Below, piece by piece: positions 11,322-24,764 of a stretch of 64,000 bases of DNA. The position numbers and the translations under genes are program-made. The notes under the pieces are model-generated. The model did not search any database. It was not told where the DNA came from and saw nothing but the letters and a program-made list of their open reading frames with translations. The DNA comes from Lampris incognitus (taxonomy: Eukaryota; Chordata; Actinopteri; Lampriformes; Lampridae): assembly GCF_029633865.1 (NCBI RefSeq), contig NC_079216.1, positions 66,314,774 through 66,378,773 of the forward strand, given 5' to 3'. Position 1 is the stretch's first letter. Every line of letters begins with the position of its first letter.

Positions 11322-12500
11322 CAGAGAAATGTGAGCAGTGGCAGAACAAAGCAAAATATTACGCCAGCCTATTTTCTTTACTTTGGCAAATGTAATTTTC
11401 CAGAAGGAAACAGCTACTAGCTCATATATCTAGTCATGTTATGTATTGGGCTTCTCTAAATGAACTATTCTACTGTCTGTCATTGAACGATTTACTATAT
11501 ACCATTGAAAACTGGGATGTGTTTTCTCCACTAACGTTGCACTCCAAGTCCTCACTGTCCACATCGTTTTCCTCTTCACCCCTGGCAGCATCAGGCATGA
11601 TCCCTTCGGAATCTGACAGGTCTTCCTTGTTCTAGAGGTTAACAAGGGGAAAATGATGACCTGAGAGAATATCAGTGAATTATAATGTAGGCATTTATTT
11701 AACCAAAGATAAAAACTGTGTGATAAGTGTGTATTTACCTCTTGAATGTCAGCACCCAACAGGCTAGTTGTGGATGAGTTTTCATTATCTTCTTCCTCGC
11801 CTTCATCTTCAGTCGGAAGCATCACTCTTGTCATCTTCTGTGCTTATTTGGTCAGCGTTGACATTCTATAGGTTAACAAGAGAAAGAGAATGAATTACTG
11901 AGTGAATGAAATAATGACGCTGAATTCATGCAAGCCCTCTGCTGCTGTTGTCCCAATGGCTTGGTGCATGTTGGGAGAAGACAAGTAGGGGGAGAAGGAA
12001 TTTTGTCATTTGGTCTGAGGGTGGCACTGGACGAAAAGGTCACAGGGTCACCACAATCAAGTAGAAAGTTTTTAGGGAGTACAAATGTAATCACCAAGTA
12101 TCACACCAATCAACACACTACATGTACATCTTGTGTGCAAAGGTGACATTTTGACTTTGAATTTGTGACGGCAGAGTAGCACTGAACAAAAGGTAATAGG
12201 CTCAACACAGTTGACCGGGTTCATCCTCTGAAGCTCATGTATGTGCTTACCTAATATAATTGGCAATTGGTCCGATATATTTCAAGATTTGTGGCCCTGG
12301 AGCAATAGTTGGATGGAAAGACATAATACCAGTGGAGCTAAAAACATGTAATTATGGATTTACCTCTTCAATGTCAGTGCCCAGCAAGCTAGCTGTAAGT
12401 GAGTTTTCACTCTCCTCTTCATCATCTTTGTCTTCACAGTTGGAAGCATTACTCTTCTCATCTTCTGCGCTTATTTGGTCAGTTTCGTTGTTGTTCTACA
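9046..12500 (-). pseudogene. EnSpm/CACTA-like (TNP2 + DUF4218-like) transposase gene, decayed
   Basis: Four minus-strand reading frames read as one protein in order. 11209-10553 has a Cys-rich segment (YCESCLKYLG...CPSQCDSCNTLF) and the TNP2-like LTLIWNCDGAPVFKSSK. 10480-9869 has NGFYGCDSCYHKGG, EYQHNVCLGV and WKASEWRAFLLFYALPVL. About 9895-9630 has FNIHLLTHITQSVKRWGPLW and FHGTQYVPSQIARKFL, which is DUF4218-like. 9462-9046 is the C-terminus. Frameshifts near 10500, 9880 and 9560 and two G homopolymers break it. Upstream, three acidic exon-like blocks (about 12363-12495, 11740-11872, 11530-11635) each follow a polypyrimidine tract and AG. I assign the family from remembered domain motifs. No terminal repeats were found. 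Confidence 0.5.
11232..11330 (+). repeat. GA-rich simple repeat
   Basis: GAGA/CAGAGA low-complexity tract inside the decayed transposase locus. It creates only Glu/Arg or Ser/Leu shadow reading frames. Confidence 0.85.
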
Positions 12501-12809
12501 GGTTAAGAAGGGGGAAAAACATGTCAAAGATGAAACATCAATGAACATTTTGAAAAATGACAGGCTTTTCTTGTACCACAAGTAATAGATGTTATAACTG
12601 GGTGATGTCTGGATTAAATTCTTTATCACTAATGGGTCATAGACACTGTTTATGTACAGGAAATTGTGATATGAGAAACGTAAAGTGAATGTTAGTCTAT
12701 TAGACAGTTAGAGGACAAATGATGTGGAGGTTGTGAAATCAAATTGTATGGTACAGAATCAAATATTATGACTAGTTTGCTGTTGTCATAACAGATGATG
12801 CTCTCCATT

Positions 12810-12955
12810 AGAGCTGGGCAATATGGACAAAGTTAAGTATCACAATATGACTGAATACCTTGATATTGATATTGTGACAATACTTTTGGTTGGGCAACTG
12901 ATATTTTCATAATATATTTACCCAATTGGATTTTTAATAAACAGTTAATAATGAA
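12810..12955. repeat. Interspersed repeat (GAGCTGGGCAATATGG family)
   Basis: The stretch starts AGAGCTGGGCAATATGGAC and continues with alternating TGATATTGATATTGTGACA. I recognise this as a common non-autonomous repeat of fish genomes. The flanking 12545-12800 and 12960-13190 show nothing coding. Confidence 0.5.
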
Positions 12956-13196
12956 TAATTAACAAAGCCACTTTTCCAACCTCAAGTCCTGCATCCACGT
13001 GGTCAACAACCACACCGTCTGTAGACTCACCAGTTTCTGCACATGGTTCTCCTCAAGTGGAGTCTGATGATATGGTAACTACCTCACATAGAAAGATATG
13101 TTATAATCTATGTGTGTAAATGTTGATTCCAAGAGTTCCCATCTTCGCCATGTGCCACAAAGCTCTGACACTAAAGAGGCATTGTGCCTAAAAGTC

Positions 13197-14165
13197 TCAA
13201 GTACGTCCAAACCCTAACTGTGCCATATCTGTAACAGTTTTTTTGTGCAGAGCTGAATTTAATCTTGTGTGTCCCAGTCTAATCCTCCTAATCAGGCTCT
13301 CTTCTTTCCTACTTTTCCCCAGTGACCTCCCCTCTCCAGCTTCTCTGCAGAATCTGATGCAAATGCCTTCTTTTAGTGTCATTGTCTCTGCCACCGTGTC
13401 TTAATTTTGTTCCACATAAAAGCTTTGGTTTCTGCCTTACTTATTGGTATTGCCAACTCTACTTGATTCGCTTTTAATCCATTTTTGGCAAGAAGTTCCA
13501 CTGTTTCATTCCCTTGGATGTCCACGTTAGCTGGTACCCATAACAACTGTACATCAATTCCTAGTCTAATAATTCTATATAAAGATTGCGAAATGTCATA
13601 GAGAATATCCTGTCTGCATTTGAAAGAGGTATTTTTGAGACTAGCCAGGGCTGCACTTGTGTCTGACCAGAGACGTATTTGCGGAGGTTTGATTTCCTCC
13701 ATCCACTGTAGAGCGAATCAAACTGCCATCATTTCAACTGCTTATACTGATATATGGTCAACTGTTCTCTTGGTCACCTTGACTTGCTTCTCTGGCACAT
13801 AAAATGCACTTCTTGTTTTCCATTTTCTGGATTTTTAGATCCATCTTTAAATATATGCACATAATGACTAATGACCCACTCGTTGACTTCTAATTTCTTA
13901 GTTATAGCTGTAACCGGTTATTTTGTTGCCCGGTGCGGGATTCGATACGGGTGTCTTGCACCACAAGGTGACATCACTAACCGCTCGGCTAAAGGGTCAG
14001 ACCCGTTAGCTAGGGGCTATTAGTAGTTTACATAGCTAATATTATAATGCAAAAACTCTCATTTTTTACGTCTATAACCTTTTCCCCCCCAGGTTTGTAA
14101 ATCCTTACGGCTCTGCAAATTTGCCCAATAATTGGCCGCCTTCAACTTTAACTGTAGTGAGCAAA
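13197..14165 (-). pseudogene. I-clade-like LINE fragment with RNase H domain
   Basis: On the minus strand, about 13845 starts with IFKDGSKNPENGK (the first catalytic Asp of RNase H), followed by MAVRFALQWMEEIKPPQIRL, then WSDTSAALASL and LLWVPANVDIQGNE. Downstream comes RRIRLGHTRLNSALHK. Upstream coding (VIDVKNESFC...LAITKKLEVNEWVISHY) is interrupted at 14032-13909 by a tRNA-like element and reads through when that element and one copy of its 4-bp duplication are removed. Frameshifts make it a dead copy. Confidence 0.75.
13909..14032 (-). mobile_element. 124-bp TG...CA element carrying a tRNA-like sequence, copy 2
   Basis: On the minus strand it begins TGTAAAC and ends GGTTACA. TAGC flanks it (13905-13908 and 14033-14036, plus-strand reading). 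The internal tRNA-like stretch has A box TAGCCGAGCGGTTAG and a B-box-like TATCGAATCCC. It sits inside a LINE ORF and its removal restores codons ...ILAITK..., which fixes both ends and the 4-bp duplication. Its core aligns with copy 1 at 5615-5764. Confidence 0.75.
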
Positions 14166-14339
14166 AAATGTTAAAGGACCACCTCACCCATTTTCACCCT
14201 TATCTCTCTATCCAGATGTGCGGTATAGTGTGAAAAACGTCTGCAGTTGTCAGACTTTTGTCAAAAGGTGGTCCTTGAGATGCCTTCAAAACCGAGGAGA
14301 AGATGCCTGGCTGGGTGTAGGCCGAGTCAGGTAAGACTT

Positions 14340-14700
14340 TTCCGGAGAGCGGCCATTTTAAATCTAGAGCGCGCGCCAAAAAATACCGGAAGTGCGAGAC
14401 GGAAGTGGAGGAGCCGTGTGGTCTCGCGAATGGCTATTTTCGCCTAATCTTCCACGTACATGTTAGCGTAAATTTTTAGCATAATCTTAAACATACACTC
14501 GGTCATAAACGTCAGCATAATCTCGAGTATAGCATTTGGCATATGTAGAGAGAGATGTACGTCCTTCCGTACTGCTGGCAGCTACGTCTGGCTAAAGTTA
14601 ATTAACTAATTCAGCAGCCGTATCCTCGCTCGCCATCTCAAGAAGCTAGCCAAAGAAAATGGTTGGTCTTTTGTTTTCGAACGCCTATTAAGCCAAACAT
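14340..14700 (+). promoter_or_regulatory. Probable terb1 promoter / 5' UTR region
   Basis: Two ETS-type sites (CCGGAAGTG at 14386-14394 and CGGAAGTG at about 14400-14407) and a TCTCGCGA element (about 14422-14429) are clustered in a CpG-containing stretch upstream of the first coding exon. This composition is typical of TATA-less promoters. The transcription start is not visible. The ACCACAG just before the start ATG looks like a splice acceptor, so a 5' UTR exon probably lies here. Confidence 0.4.
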
Positions 14701-14991
14701 TTATTGTAGACGTACTTTGACGTTATCTATCCGACGGTCTGTTAGTTAGCAGCTGAGGCACTACTGGGTCTAGAAGTCGCAGATTGTGTGGTCGGAACCG
14801 TAATGCTAACGGCTGAGTCTAGCTAGGTCGCCTGTATTAGGGCTAAGTCATGCTACATTGGTGTGTTATTACGTTGGCTATGTACATGTTGCGCATGAGA
14901 AATGTCGATATGCACGTTAATAGACACCGTGACTTTATAGATTTAGCTTCAACGTGTTAATCTTTTGGTGGCATTTTGACTTGAACCACAG

Positions 14992-15712
14992 ATGAGGTCA
15001 TATCGCGAAAGGGTGTTGGATGCTAGCAGTAATGACTATAATGGTAAGTGACATTAGCTAAGAAAATGGATCTTTCCAACTTTGCAACTGTTGTTAGTCA
15101 CACACACACCTACATATTTGATATTTATAATCATGTCAGCTCAGACACTCAAATCATCACCATTTTCACTGTTGTTGTTTTTCCACAGCTGCAAAGACAG
15201 ATCTTACCTTGTTGCTTGACTGTCTGAAGTTTCAGATGAAATCCCCAGATTTGCAGAAACAAGCCCTCCTTACGATCCACTCAGTATGTCAAAATAGAGG
15301 TCAGAGCCACTCATCAATCATGAACCAATGTCATCGTAATGTCACCTTTGTATGAGGGAGGCAGAGCATTCATAACCTTACAAAGCTTCGTCTTGCATTG
15401 AAGTTATCAGGCTAGGTGACTCAAAATTGATACAACGGATTTAAGTGCACATTGATAAGATCAATCTCATCACTTTGATTGCTATGTTAAATTTTGTCTT
15501 TCAATGTTTTTTTCTCTCTAAATCATTCTCTGATCTGGCTCCTTTCCATTCTTTTCTTTGAAAATTTCAGAGGAAAATGTAGACCTGTTCAGAGAGATGG
15601 GTGGTGTTGAGTTTGTATTCAGCCTCACCAAGTCCAGTATTCATTCAGTTGTGAAAGAGACTTCACTCTTTACACTTGCAGCTCTAGCTGAGACCAGTGG
15701 TAGGTGGCGGCT

Positions 15713-15802
<90 letters not shown>

Positions 15803-18800
15803 AGGGTTAGCATAATTGCAGTCGACTTGTAAGAACTTTAAGGGAAATCATCATGATCATATCTAAAAAAATGTAATGCTCTGCTGTGTATTGCAGCTTT
15901 CTGTGAGGAATATTTGTTGATTTATCACGTGTTGTTTTTGATAGACTTCAATTTTCGACTAATCAAAGTATGATTGTAATACACTTTTCCAAAATGGAAA
16001 TGAAAGGATTATCAGTAAAACAGAAATTTGAATTGGAAAATGGCTTAAAAGGGCCAATTTGAAATTTTTTTTAAAGCTTGTGATTGACCATACACAAATG
16101 TTCTTGCGTGTGTACAGCTGAGGTACACATTCATCTCTGAAAGATGCCATCTGAATCATGTGTAATATTGTATTGTACTCTTTCTATTTCACAACTCTAA
16201 CCTTAATCTGAAGTGGAAGACTTTTGTTTCACCACTTTTCTGTCTTCCGGTTAGTGTATTGCAAGAATTCTTTGTGCAGAAAGGAGATCTTCTCTGACCT
16301 CGCTGATTGGTTGGTTAAAGAAGACAGCTCACTGATTCAGAAGAGGGTGGCTGTTTATCTGCTGTCTGTGCTAGTAAGCAACAACAGTAAGTTTATTGAA
16401 GAAAGAAGAATTTAATTTTGACACTGTCACTCGTCTTCATTTGGCTGCTCCCGTTAGGGGTCGCCACAATGGATCATCCATTTCCATCTCTTCCTGTCCT
16501 CTGCATCTTCCTCTGTCACACCCAACCACCTGCATGTCCTCTCACCGCATCCATAAACCTCCTCTTTGGCCTTCCTCTCCTCTTGCCTGGCAGCTCCATC
16601 TTTAGCATCCTTCTCCCAATATACCCAGCATCTCTCCTCCACACATGTCCAAACAATCCCAATCTCGCCTCTCTTGCTTTTTCTCCAAACCGTCCAACCT
16701 GAGCTGTCCCTCTAATATACTCATTGTTAATCCTGCCCATCTTTGTCACTCCCAATGAAAAGCTTAGCATCTTCAACTCTGTCACTTGTCTTCGTCAGTG
16801 CCACTGTCTCCAAACCATACAACGTAGCTGGTCTCACTACCATCATGTAAACTTTTCCTTTCATTCTTGCTGGTACCCACCCTTTTGTTGAAAATTACTC
16901 CTGACACTCTTCTCCACCCATTCCACCCTGCCTGCATTCTCTTCCTAACCTCTCTTTCGCACTCTCCGTTACTTTGAACAATTGACCCCAAGTATTTAAA
17001 CTCATTCACCTTCGCCACCTCTACTTGCATCCTTACCATTCCGCTGTCTTCCCTCTCGTTCATGCATATGCATTCCATCTTACTCGGACTGACTTTCATT
17101 CCTCTTCTCTCCAGTGCATACCTCCACCTCCAGGCTCTCCTCCACCTGCACCCTACTCTCACTACAGATCATAATGTCATCCGCGAACATCACAGTCCAC
17201 GACAACACCTGCCTGATCTTGTCCATCACCATTGCAAACAAGAAAGGGCTCAGAGCCGATCCTTGATGTAATTCACCTCCACCTTGAACCCATCTTGTCA
17301 CTCCTACCGCACACCTCACCATTGTCACACTTCCCTCATACATATCCTGCACCACTCTTACATACTTCTCTGCCACTCCCAGCTTCCTCATGCTATACCA
17401 CAGCTCCTCTCTTGCTTTCTCTAAATCTTCAAAGACACAATGTAACTCCTTCTGGCCTTCTCTATACTTCTCCATCAACATTCTCAAAGCAAACATCACA
17501 TCTGTGGTGCTCTTTCCTGGCATGAAACGATACTGCTGCTCGCTAATCATCACCTCTCCTTTTAACCTAGATTCCACTTCTCTTTCCCATATCTTCATGC
17601 TGTGGCTGATCAACTTTATAGCTCTGTAGTTACTACAGCTCTGCACATCACCCTTATTCTTGAAAACTGGTACCAGTATGCTTCTTCTCCACTCGTCAGT
17701 CATCCTTTCACTTTCCAAGATTGCATCAATCTAGTTAAAAACTCCACTGCCATATCTCCTAAACATCTCCATGCCTCCACAGGTATGTCATCTGGACCAA
17801 CCACCTTTCCACTCTTCATCCTCTTCATAGCTGCCCTCACTTCATCTTTGCTAATCCACCGCACTTCCTGATTCATTATCCACACACCATCCAGCCTTCT
17901 CTCATTTTCATCATTCTCTCAAAGTACTCCTTCCACCTTTTCAGCACACTCTCCTCACTTGTCAGCACATTTCCATCTCTATCCTTCATCACTCTAACGT
18001 GCTGCACATCCTTCCCAGCTCGGTCCCTCTGTCTAGCCAATTGGTACAAGTCCTTTTCTCCTTCCTTGGTGTCTAACCTCTCATACAACTCACCTTACGC
18101 CTTTTCCTTTGCCTTCGCCACCTCTCCTCTCTCTTTGCCTTTCGCCACATCTCTTTGTACTCCTGTCTACTTTCTTCATCTCAGACTATCCCACTTCTTC
18201 TTTGCCAACCTCTTCCTCCTTATACTTCCCTGTATTTCCTAATTTCATTTTTTCAAATTTTCTAAAATTCCAATCTTTACACTGTAAGTGCTGCACAAAA
18301 ATCCTGTTTCTTCCATAAGAGCCAACCTGTGACTTGAGAAAAAAAATGGCTCCTATCCCATCAATATCCTCGAACCTTTGCTGTATTTTGAGACTTTTGT
18401 AAGGCACTGAAAAAAATAGCAGCGAAGCACTGTTTAATAGATTATTGTAGTTCATGTGTTTGTTTTTTTGTTTTGTTTCTCTTCTGTGCACTGTCATAGA
18501 ATCTGGACAGACACTTGCCCAGACCACCAACTGCATGGATGTCCTACTGGATCTGTTCAGGTAAATGGAGTTAACTTTATGGTTTAAGCATGTTTGCATA
18601 CTGCTACACAGTTAGTAAATATGCTCTTTGCAGGTCGACTTCCCCCCTGTCTAAAGATGCCACTCTGGGTCCTGCTAACAATACTCAAACCTACCAGCTT
18701 TGGATATCTGTGTCTAGCGCTCTCAGTGGCTGTGTGAACAACCCTCAGAATGGTAAAATCGATTTTGTGCTTTATATTCAGTGAAGGGTTGCAAATTTTG

Positions 18801-21800
18801 TGCAGTTTCCTTAACCGATAGTTGAACACATTAACAATTAATAATAAATTAATTAATAATTAATAAGATGCAAAACACATGTATTTTTCTTTTTAAGTTT
18901 TAGTTAAACAATTCTAGCGGCAAATTACTTAATTTTAATTCATGAAGCACAAACTGTAAATGAACAGAATAAAAAAAAACAAAAAAAAACAATGCTCTCG
19001 CTCGAAATGGCTGCTCTAGTCCTTATTCAACAAATGGCGCTGCCAAACAAAACAATGTCAAACAGGGCGCAATTACTGCCATTTCTAGACTAACAAGGCA
19101 GACCAGACCAAGCCCATTTTTTTAAAATAACCATAAAGTGCTGTACAAAAGGAAAATAAAAAAATACTCCACACCTCTTCACAATGAACAACTGGTGTGT
19201 ATGCAAGAAGTGAATCTATCTACACGGTCAGGATCGCCGTGTCCTTTGTTGCACCAGTAGTTTTTCTGAACTGCAAAGGTGAAGTACGCTCTCTTGTGGT
19301 ATAAAAGTTACATATGTGAGTTGCAGAGAAATGGTACCAAAAACACACATTGTTGGTTAATACATTTATAATCGGTTAAATTCTTAACAGCAATTAATCG
19401 ATTAACGATTAATTATTAACATCTCTAATTCAGTGCTTATACTGGCCTAATCAGTTTTTTTTATGAAGCTAATGAACTGAAAATACTGGGCCATGGGTCT
19501 CATTATTTAACAAATTTAAACATTTCACCTTTGCTTAACTCATTTTTCCACTTTCTCCCCCCAGAGGAGGCTCAGCGAATCTGTGTGGCAGCTTTCCCCT
19601 TGGTAAAAACCTGGCTGGAGCAAATCACACTGTTCCGTAGTGAGGTGGTCCAGCCCATATGCTCCTTCATAGCAATGACCGTTTCAAATAACTGTAGGTA
19701 TAAGAGAGAGAGTAGAAACGGACTGTCTCTAAACTTTTTTTTAATGCAGTCAACTTGTCAAAGCTCCTTTTTAAAAAAACAAAAATATTTCGTGCTCACA
19801 GTTCCTTTTGTTTTTGTAGCTTTTGTCCAAGAGAATTTTTTTGCATCAGGCGGTTTGGAAACCCTGATCCTCACCCTGGTTCGTTTGGCTTCAGATGCAG
19901 AGAAAAGCCCCTTGTCCTGTCACCTCGCTGTCATTATGACCAAAACCCTATCGGCCTGCATCTCTGACAACTGTGAGTCTGTCTGTCATCCAAAAGGAAA
20001 AAATGTGTCATAGAGCATCCAAATAATCTCTGGTCTCATTTGTAAAACTCTTCGGTCTAGCTACTCTGGCAACAGGTTTGTTTCAGCACGGTGTAGTTTC
20101 AGCACTCCTCTCCCTGCTGTCCAGCCCCAACCTGGACCCTCAAGACAGGCTCTCTGTGGTACTCACTCTGGGTCACTGCACAGAGGTATCTGGTAGGCAT
20201 ATCAACCACATGCTTATAAATGTTTATTAGCATTTCTATCTCTTATAGTTACAGACAACATTTGCACACACTGTTAGCCAGTGTGACTTATGAATGCTAC
20301 CACCCCTGTGGCTACAACCCAGCATTCATCTAAGTGTTGGTTAGTCTTATGGTGGTGGTTGGCTTTTCTGGTGATGTAAGGTATTAGAGCAGCACCTGTG
20401 GTATGAACTTAACATCGACACCACCATTATTTTGTTACTGCAAAATGCAAGCGTATGTTATAGCTCCAGCACTAACTTTTGTCATTTAACTCAAATAGAT
20501 GCAGAGGCACAATAGGGTACCTAATTTGGTGATCACAAATCAATGACTAAAAAAGTTAGCCGTTGCTGTCCAGCCACTTGCTGCTAATATCATTTACAAT
20601 GATACCAGCAGCAAGTCCGTTACAGTATCAGTATCATGCAGTAAGATGTAAGACTATTTGCAGTGGACAACAAATAAAGTCCACTGCCCCTTTCTAGTGT
20701 TGAAAGATGGTAATACCTGTTATAAATGTAAAAATTGTACCACTGCCCTAACAACACCTTTTTTCCATGTTTCCCGTTCTGTAGAAGAGAATCAGTCCCA
20801 GCTGGTGGCGTTGGGAGGGTTGTCCATCATTATTACTCTGCTCACCGAGTCCCAAAGTGAGGACTTAAGAAGAGCTTCTGCATTCATACTACAGACCTGC
20901 AAAAAAGCCAGTGAGTCAACACATTGCCTGAGTGTTTATCACCAAGTGCCCCTGTCTATAATTGTTCTCATTAACTCGTGAAATTTCATCTGTTGTGGGC
21001 CAAGTACGGTCCCAAAACACAAGTTTGCATTAAGCCAAGAACGTTTCAGATGCCTGAATATGTTCTTGGTCCACCCACTGAATTGAGGATGCATCGGTTG
21101 GTGACTTGACAAATGTGGGATACGCAAAGATCCCAGCATTCATTTAGGCTTTCAGTGAATGAAAGCAAAGCCCACAACTACATTATGAGAACTTTCATAC
21201 CACAACTGTTGTTTTGTCACTAAATTCACTTCTGAGAATATTTGTGGTAAGAAGTCAACAGTGTAGATTTCATGTTTTTGCCCTTTTTGGAAAATTAATG
21301 CCTATTTTAAAATTTGCTCTGACTTTTTTGGCGCTGGGAAGCCCTGTGTTGTGGGTATTATGGCCTGGGTATTGTGTATTGCTGGTGTTTAAACTAAAAT
21401 GTGTGTACTAAAATGCAGTCAGATTCTTGGACCCTTTGACTAAACAATGCCTCCTACCTTTTGCATTATTTGATTAACCTACTAAAAATTTATACATATG
21501 AAAAATTTAAGTTCCTCTGCTTTTTTTTAACAGTGTATGGCATGTGGGTAAATAAAAAGGTGTGTGTAATCACTATTATGTATATTATGATATATATGTA
21601 TTGTGATATCCAGTTGGCTATCTAAAAAGCACACCATATGACAGACTAGGCTTTTAAAAAAATGTTTTTTGTTTCACCACATGCTATACAGGGTAAGAAT
21701 GTGTAGGGTCTCGGCTTCTCAAATATATGCATGGTTAGTAGGTTCGTCTCATAATTAAAGTTTTTGAAGGCATGGTAATCATAGGGTCACAGAATCCGAC

Positions 21801-24716
21801 AACACCCCAGCAAATCCATCTCATCTCAGCTGTCTTCATCCTTGTAATCTTGTGAGTTTGTGTTCCTAAGCTCAACATGACACGCACGGACTCCTCAAGA
21901 ATGAGTGTTCATCAGTATTGAGAAAAGTCAAGTCAGTTTTATTTGTATAGCCCAATACTACAAATTTGCCTCAAGAGGCTTTACAGCAACGCAACATCCT
22001 GTCCTTAGATCCTCGCATCGGATAAGGAACAACTCCCTAAGGGAAAAAAACTTTAATAGGGAGAAAAAATAGAAAGAAACCTCAGAGAGAGCAACAGAGG
22101 AGGATCTCTCTCCCAAGACGCACAGTGTGCAATGGATGTTGTGTTTACACAATACAACATTGAAAGAGGATAACGGTTATAATGGAATAATAAAATATAT
22201 GAAGAATATGTTGAGGAGGATGCCAAGCAGTGTCCAGACGCCACCGGAACAGCCCACGACCTGAGTCACGCAGCCACCATCACCATGTAAAAAAAAACAA
22301 AAACAAAATGCTTCTGTCCATCACTGGATACTCAAAGCTGTATTGCTGTGCTGGCGCAAGGCTGATGGAGGACCAAACACAAGCTGACTGGACATTTCCC
22401 CAGGCCCAAGGTTTGTTTTCCCTGCCTGTACCCATCTGGTAATTTCGTGGCTCAGAAGGAACCCGTCTGTGCCAAGATGGTTGGGATGGCGCAGAAGGTG
22501 GTGCCTCAGTGCAGATCCGCCGGCACAGTACAATTTTGGTGTCCATTTTGGCTTGCAATTGCATGTATGTCCACTCGGATGACGTCTGAACGGAAGTGCA
22601 ATGAGCTATTTTTGTGCAACCGTTTCAAGTGAGGGTGCATAGTAAATGCGCCCAAATGTGTTTTAATGGATGTTTGCCTATGCATTTCACCAAGCTAACT
22701 GAATGCTGTACTCTGTTAATCAGAAAGAATGGGGTCGATATGTGGCTAAATAATTCAGTGTGAACCACAGAGACTTTGTGCTCATCATGACGCATAGAAA
22801 ATTCAACCGAACTTGGCAAAGTGAATGTCTGTCTGGCCCAATAGCATGTGTCCAAGACTATAAGCTGTCTGTAGCCTAGACTGTGTCCATTGTCAGTCTC
22901 TGTAGGCTATTGTGCACGATGTTAGAACACTAAGGCAGATTGCAAGTTATGTCAGCCAGGCTGTTGAATAACGATCCTCTTGTGTGCTGCTTCACATTAC
23001 ATATATTTTATTTTGTCACGGTCTATGGTGTGCTGAACCGTCCACTTTGGTTTCCTGATTTTCTCTCTCTTAAACAGGAACTGGTAGAGTTTGGAGGACT
23101 GTCAAGTCCAGTCAGTTTTATTTGTTTAGTCCATTATCACAAATTACACATTTGCCTCAGTGGGCTTTACAGTAATACAACTTCCTGTCCTTAGACCCTC
23201 GCATCGGATAAGGAATAAATTGGTAGAAACCTCAGGGAGAGCAACAGGGATCTCTCCCAAGACGGACAGATGTGCAATGGATGTTGTGTGTATACAATTT
23301 AAAGAATGCAACATTGAAACAGGATAACAGAGTTATAATTATAAGATGTATGAAGAATATGATGATGACACCAAGCAGTGTCCAGATGCCACTGGAACAG
23401 CCTAGGACCTGAGCCACTTGACCATCACCATGTAGACCTGACAGGACGACAGACTGCACATGCACACAGGGGAGGCTCACATCACACCGTTCACATACAC
23501 GGGAGAAGAGACAAAAAAAACAAAAACCCATTTGTCACATCGGAGTGAGAGAACGATATAACATTGAAACAGGATATAGATTTATAAGATATATATATTA
23601 AAAAAAATGTGATGAGGATGCCAAGCAGTCACCATGGAGATCTGGGAGGAGGACAAACCACATGCACACAGGGGAGACTCACATCACACCAATCACATAC
23701 ACAGGAGAAATGAAAGGAGAAGACATCATTCAGAGAGCGAGAAAAGACGTGAGAGAACAGTTTGCAGTAGTCAGTCTATACGCTATAATTTGGTATAATC
23801 TGTCGGCACAACAGTGGTAAATTCATTGAGACAGAAACCGACCCGCTATGCAGTACAGTTTTTGAAGTCCTCAATTTAAAGGCAGCCAATTGTAGGTTAA
23901 GGCAAAAATATGAGTTTCAAGTTTGGATTTAAAAGACACACCAGACTGTCTGATGGCAGCAGGCAGGTTATTCTATAAGAACAGGTCCCGATAGGAGAAG
24001 GCCCTGCCACCAGCTGACAGTAGAAATCAGCTGGTGACTGTCAGTCCAAATGCAGCATACCTGGGTTACTGGCAACCTATGGGTGTTTATAGGCTGGCTA
24101 TTGTCCGTTGCGCTTCCTGGCCACATCCTTTTGCTTTTGAAGGTTTCCTGTGTTTGTGCATCGTTTTCTACGAGTAGGAAGTTGTTCACCTGACTTGGTC
24201 AGGTTTATGTGGTTCATGTCGGAAGGAAACAAATAACATGGAGGCTGTAAAACACCAGCTTTATATGTGGATGCTCATTTCTCTCAAAAAATATCTTCAG
24301 AGCTGCTATTACAAATATAGCGGAAAGACGTTGCTTAAACGTAGACATAGAGAAATGACTGCATTTGCCACTTGTAGCTGTAGCTCATCTATCATATGAT
24401 CTAGCTCCAGTCTAAACCGAAGGTAGTATTGTCAACCTTATCTATGCTTCTTAAAACCCAGGGACTGTTCCATGGTGTGGACGGCCATGATAAGAACTGA
24501 GATGACATTACAACTCGGCAGTACAGGTTACATCCAAATGCTCGATGTACCTGACGTCATCATCCAACTTAGTGTTCACATGGTGACTCTGGTGGGAAAG
24601 TCATTTATCCAGTAAACCTGATGCTACTGGAACACATATTTGGGCCCATGGTTTGTTTGGGTTCTTATTTTTACACTTTACCGCTCACTTACACCACACT
24701 GCTCACTCATCCATAC

Positions 24717-24764
<48 letters not shown>

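Noticed and set aside
14247-14447. Small ORF with MPSKPRRRCLAGC, reminiscent of a short zinc-finger exon, followed by a GTAAGA donor
   Set aside because: No partner exon was found. It sits between short inverted repeats (AGGACCACCT / AGGTGGTCCT at about 14174 and 14265) and looks like repeat or promoter sequence.
16782-17162. Possible host gene antisense to terb1
   Set aside because: The peptide matches the post-RT part of the RTE-type LINE and contains frameshifts.
22230-22640. Overlapping ORFs of 60-94 codons on both strands in terb1 intron 10
   Set aside because: No domain, no splice-compatible structure and no frame bias. They neighbour an interspersed repeat.
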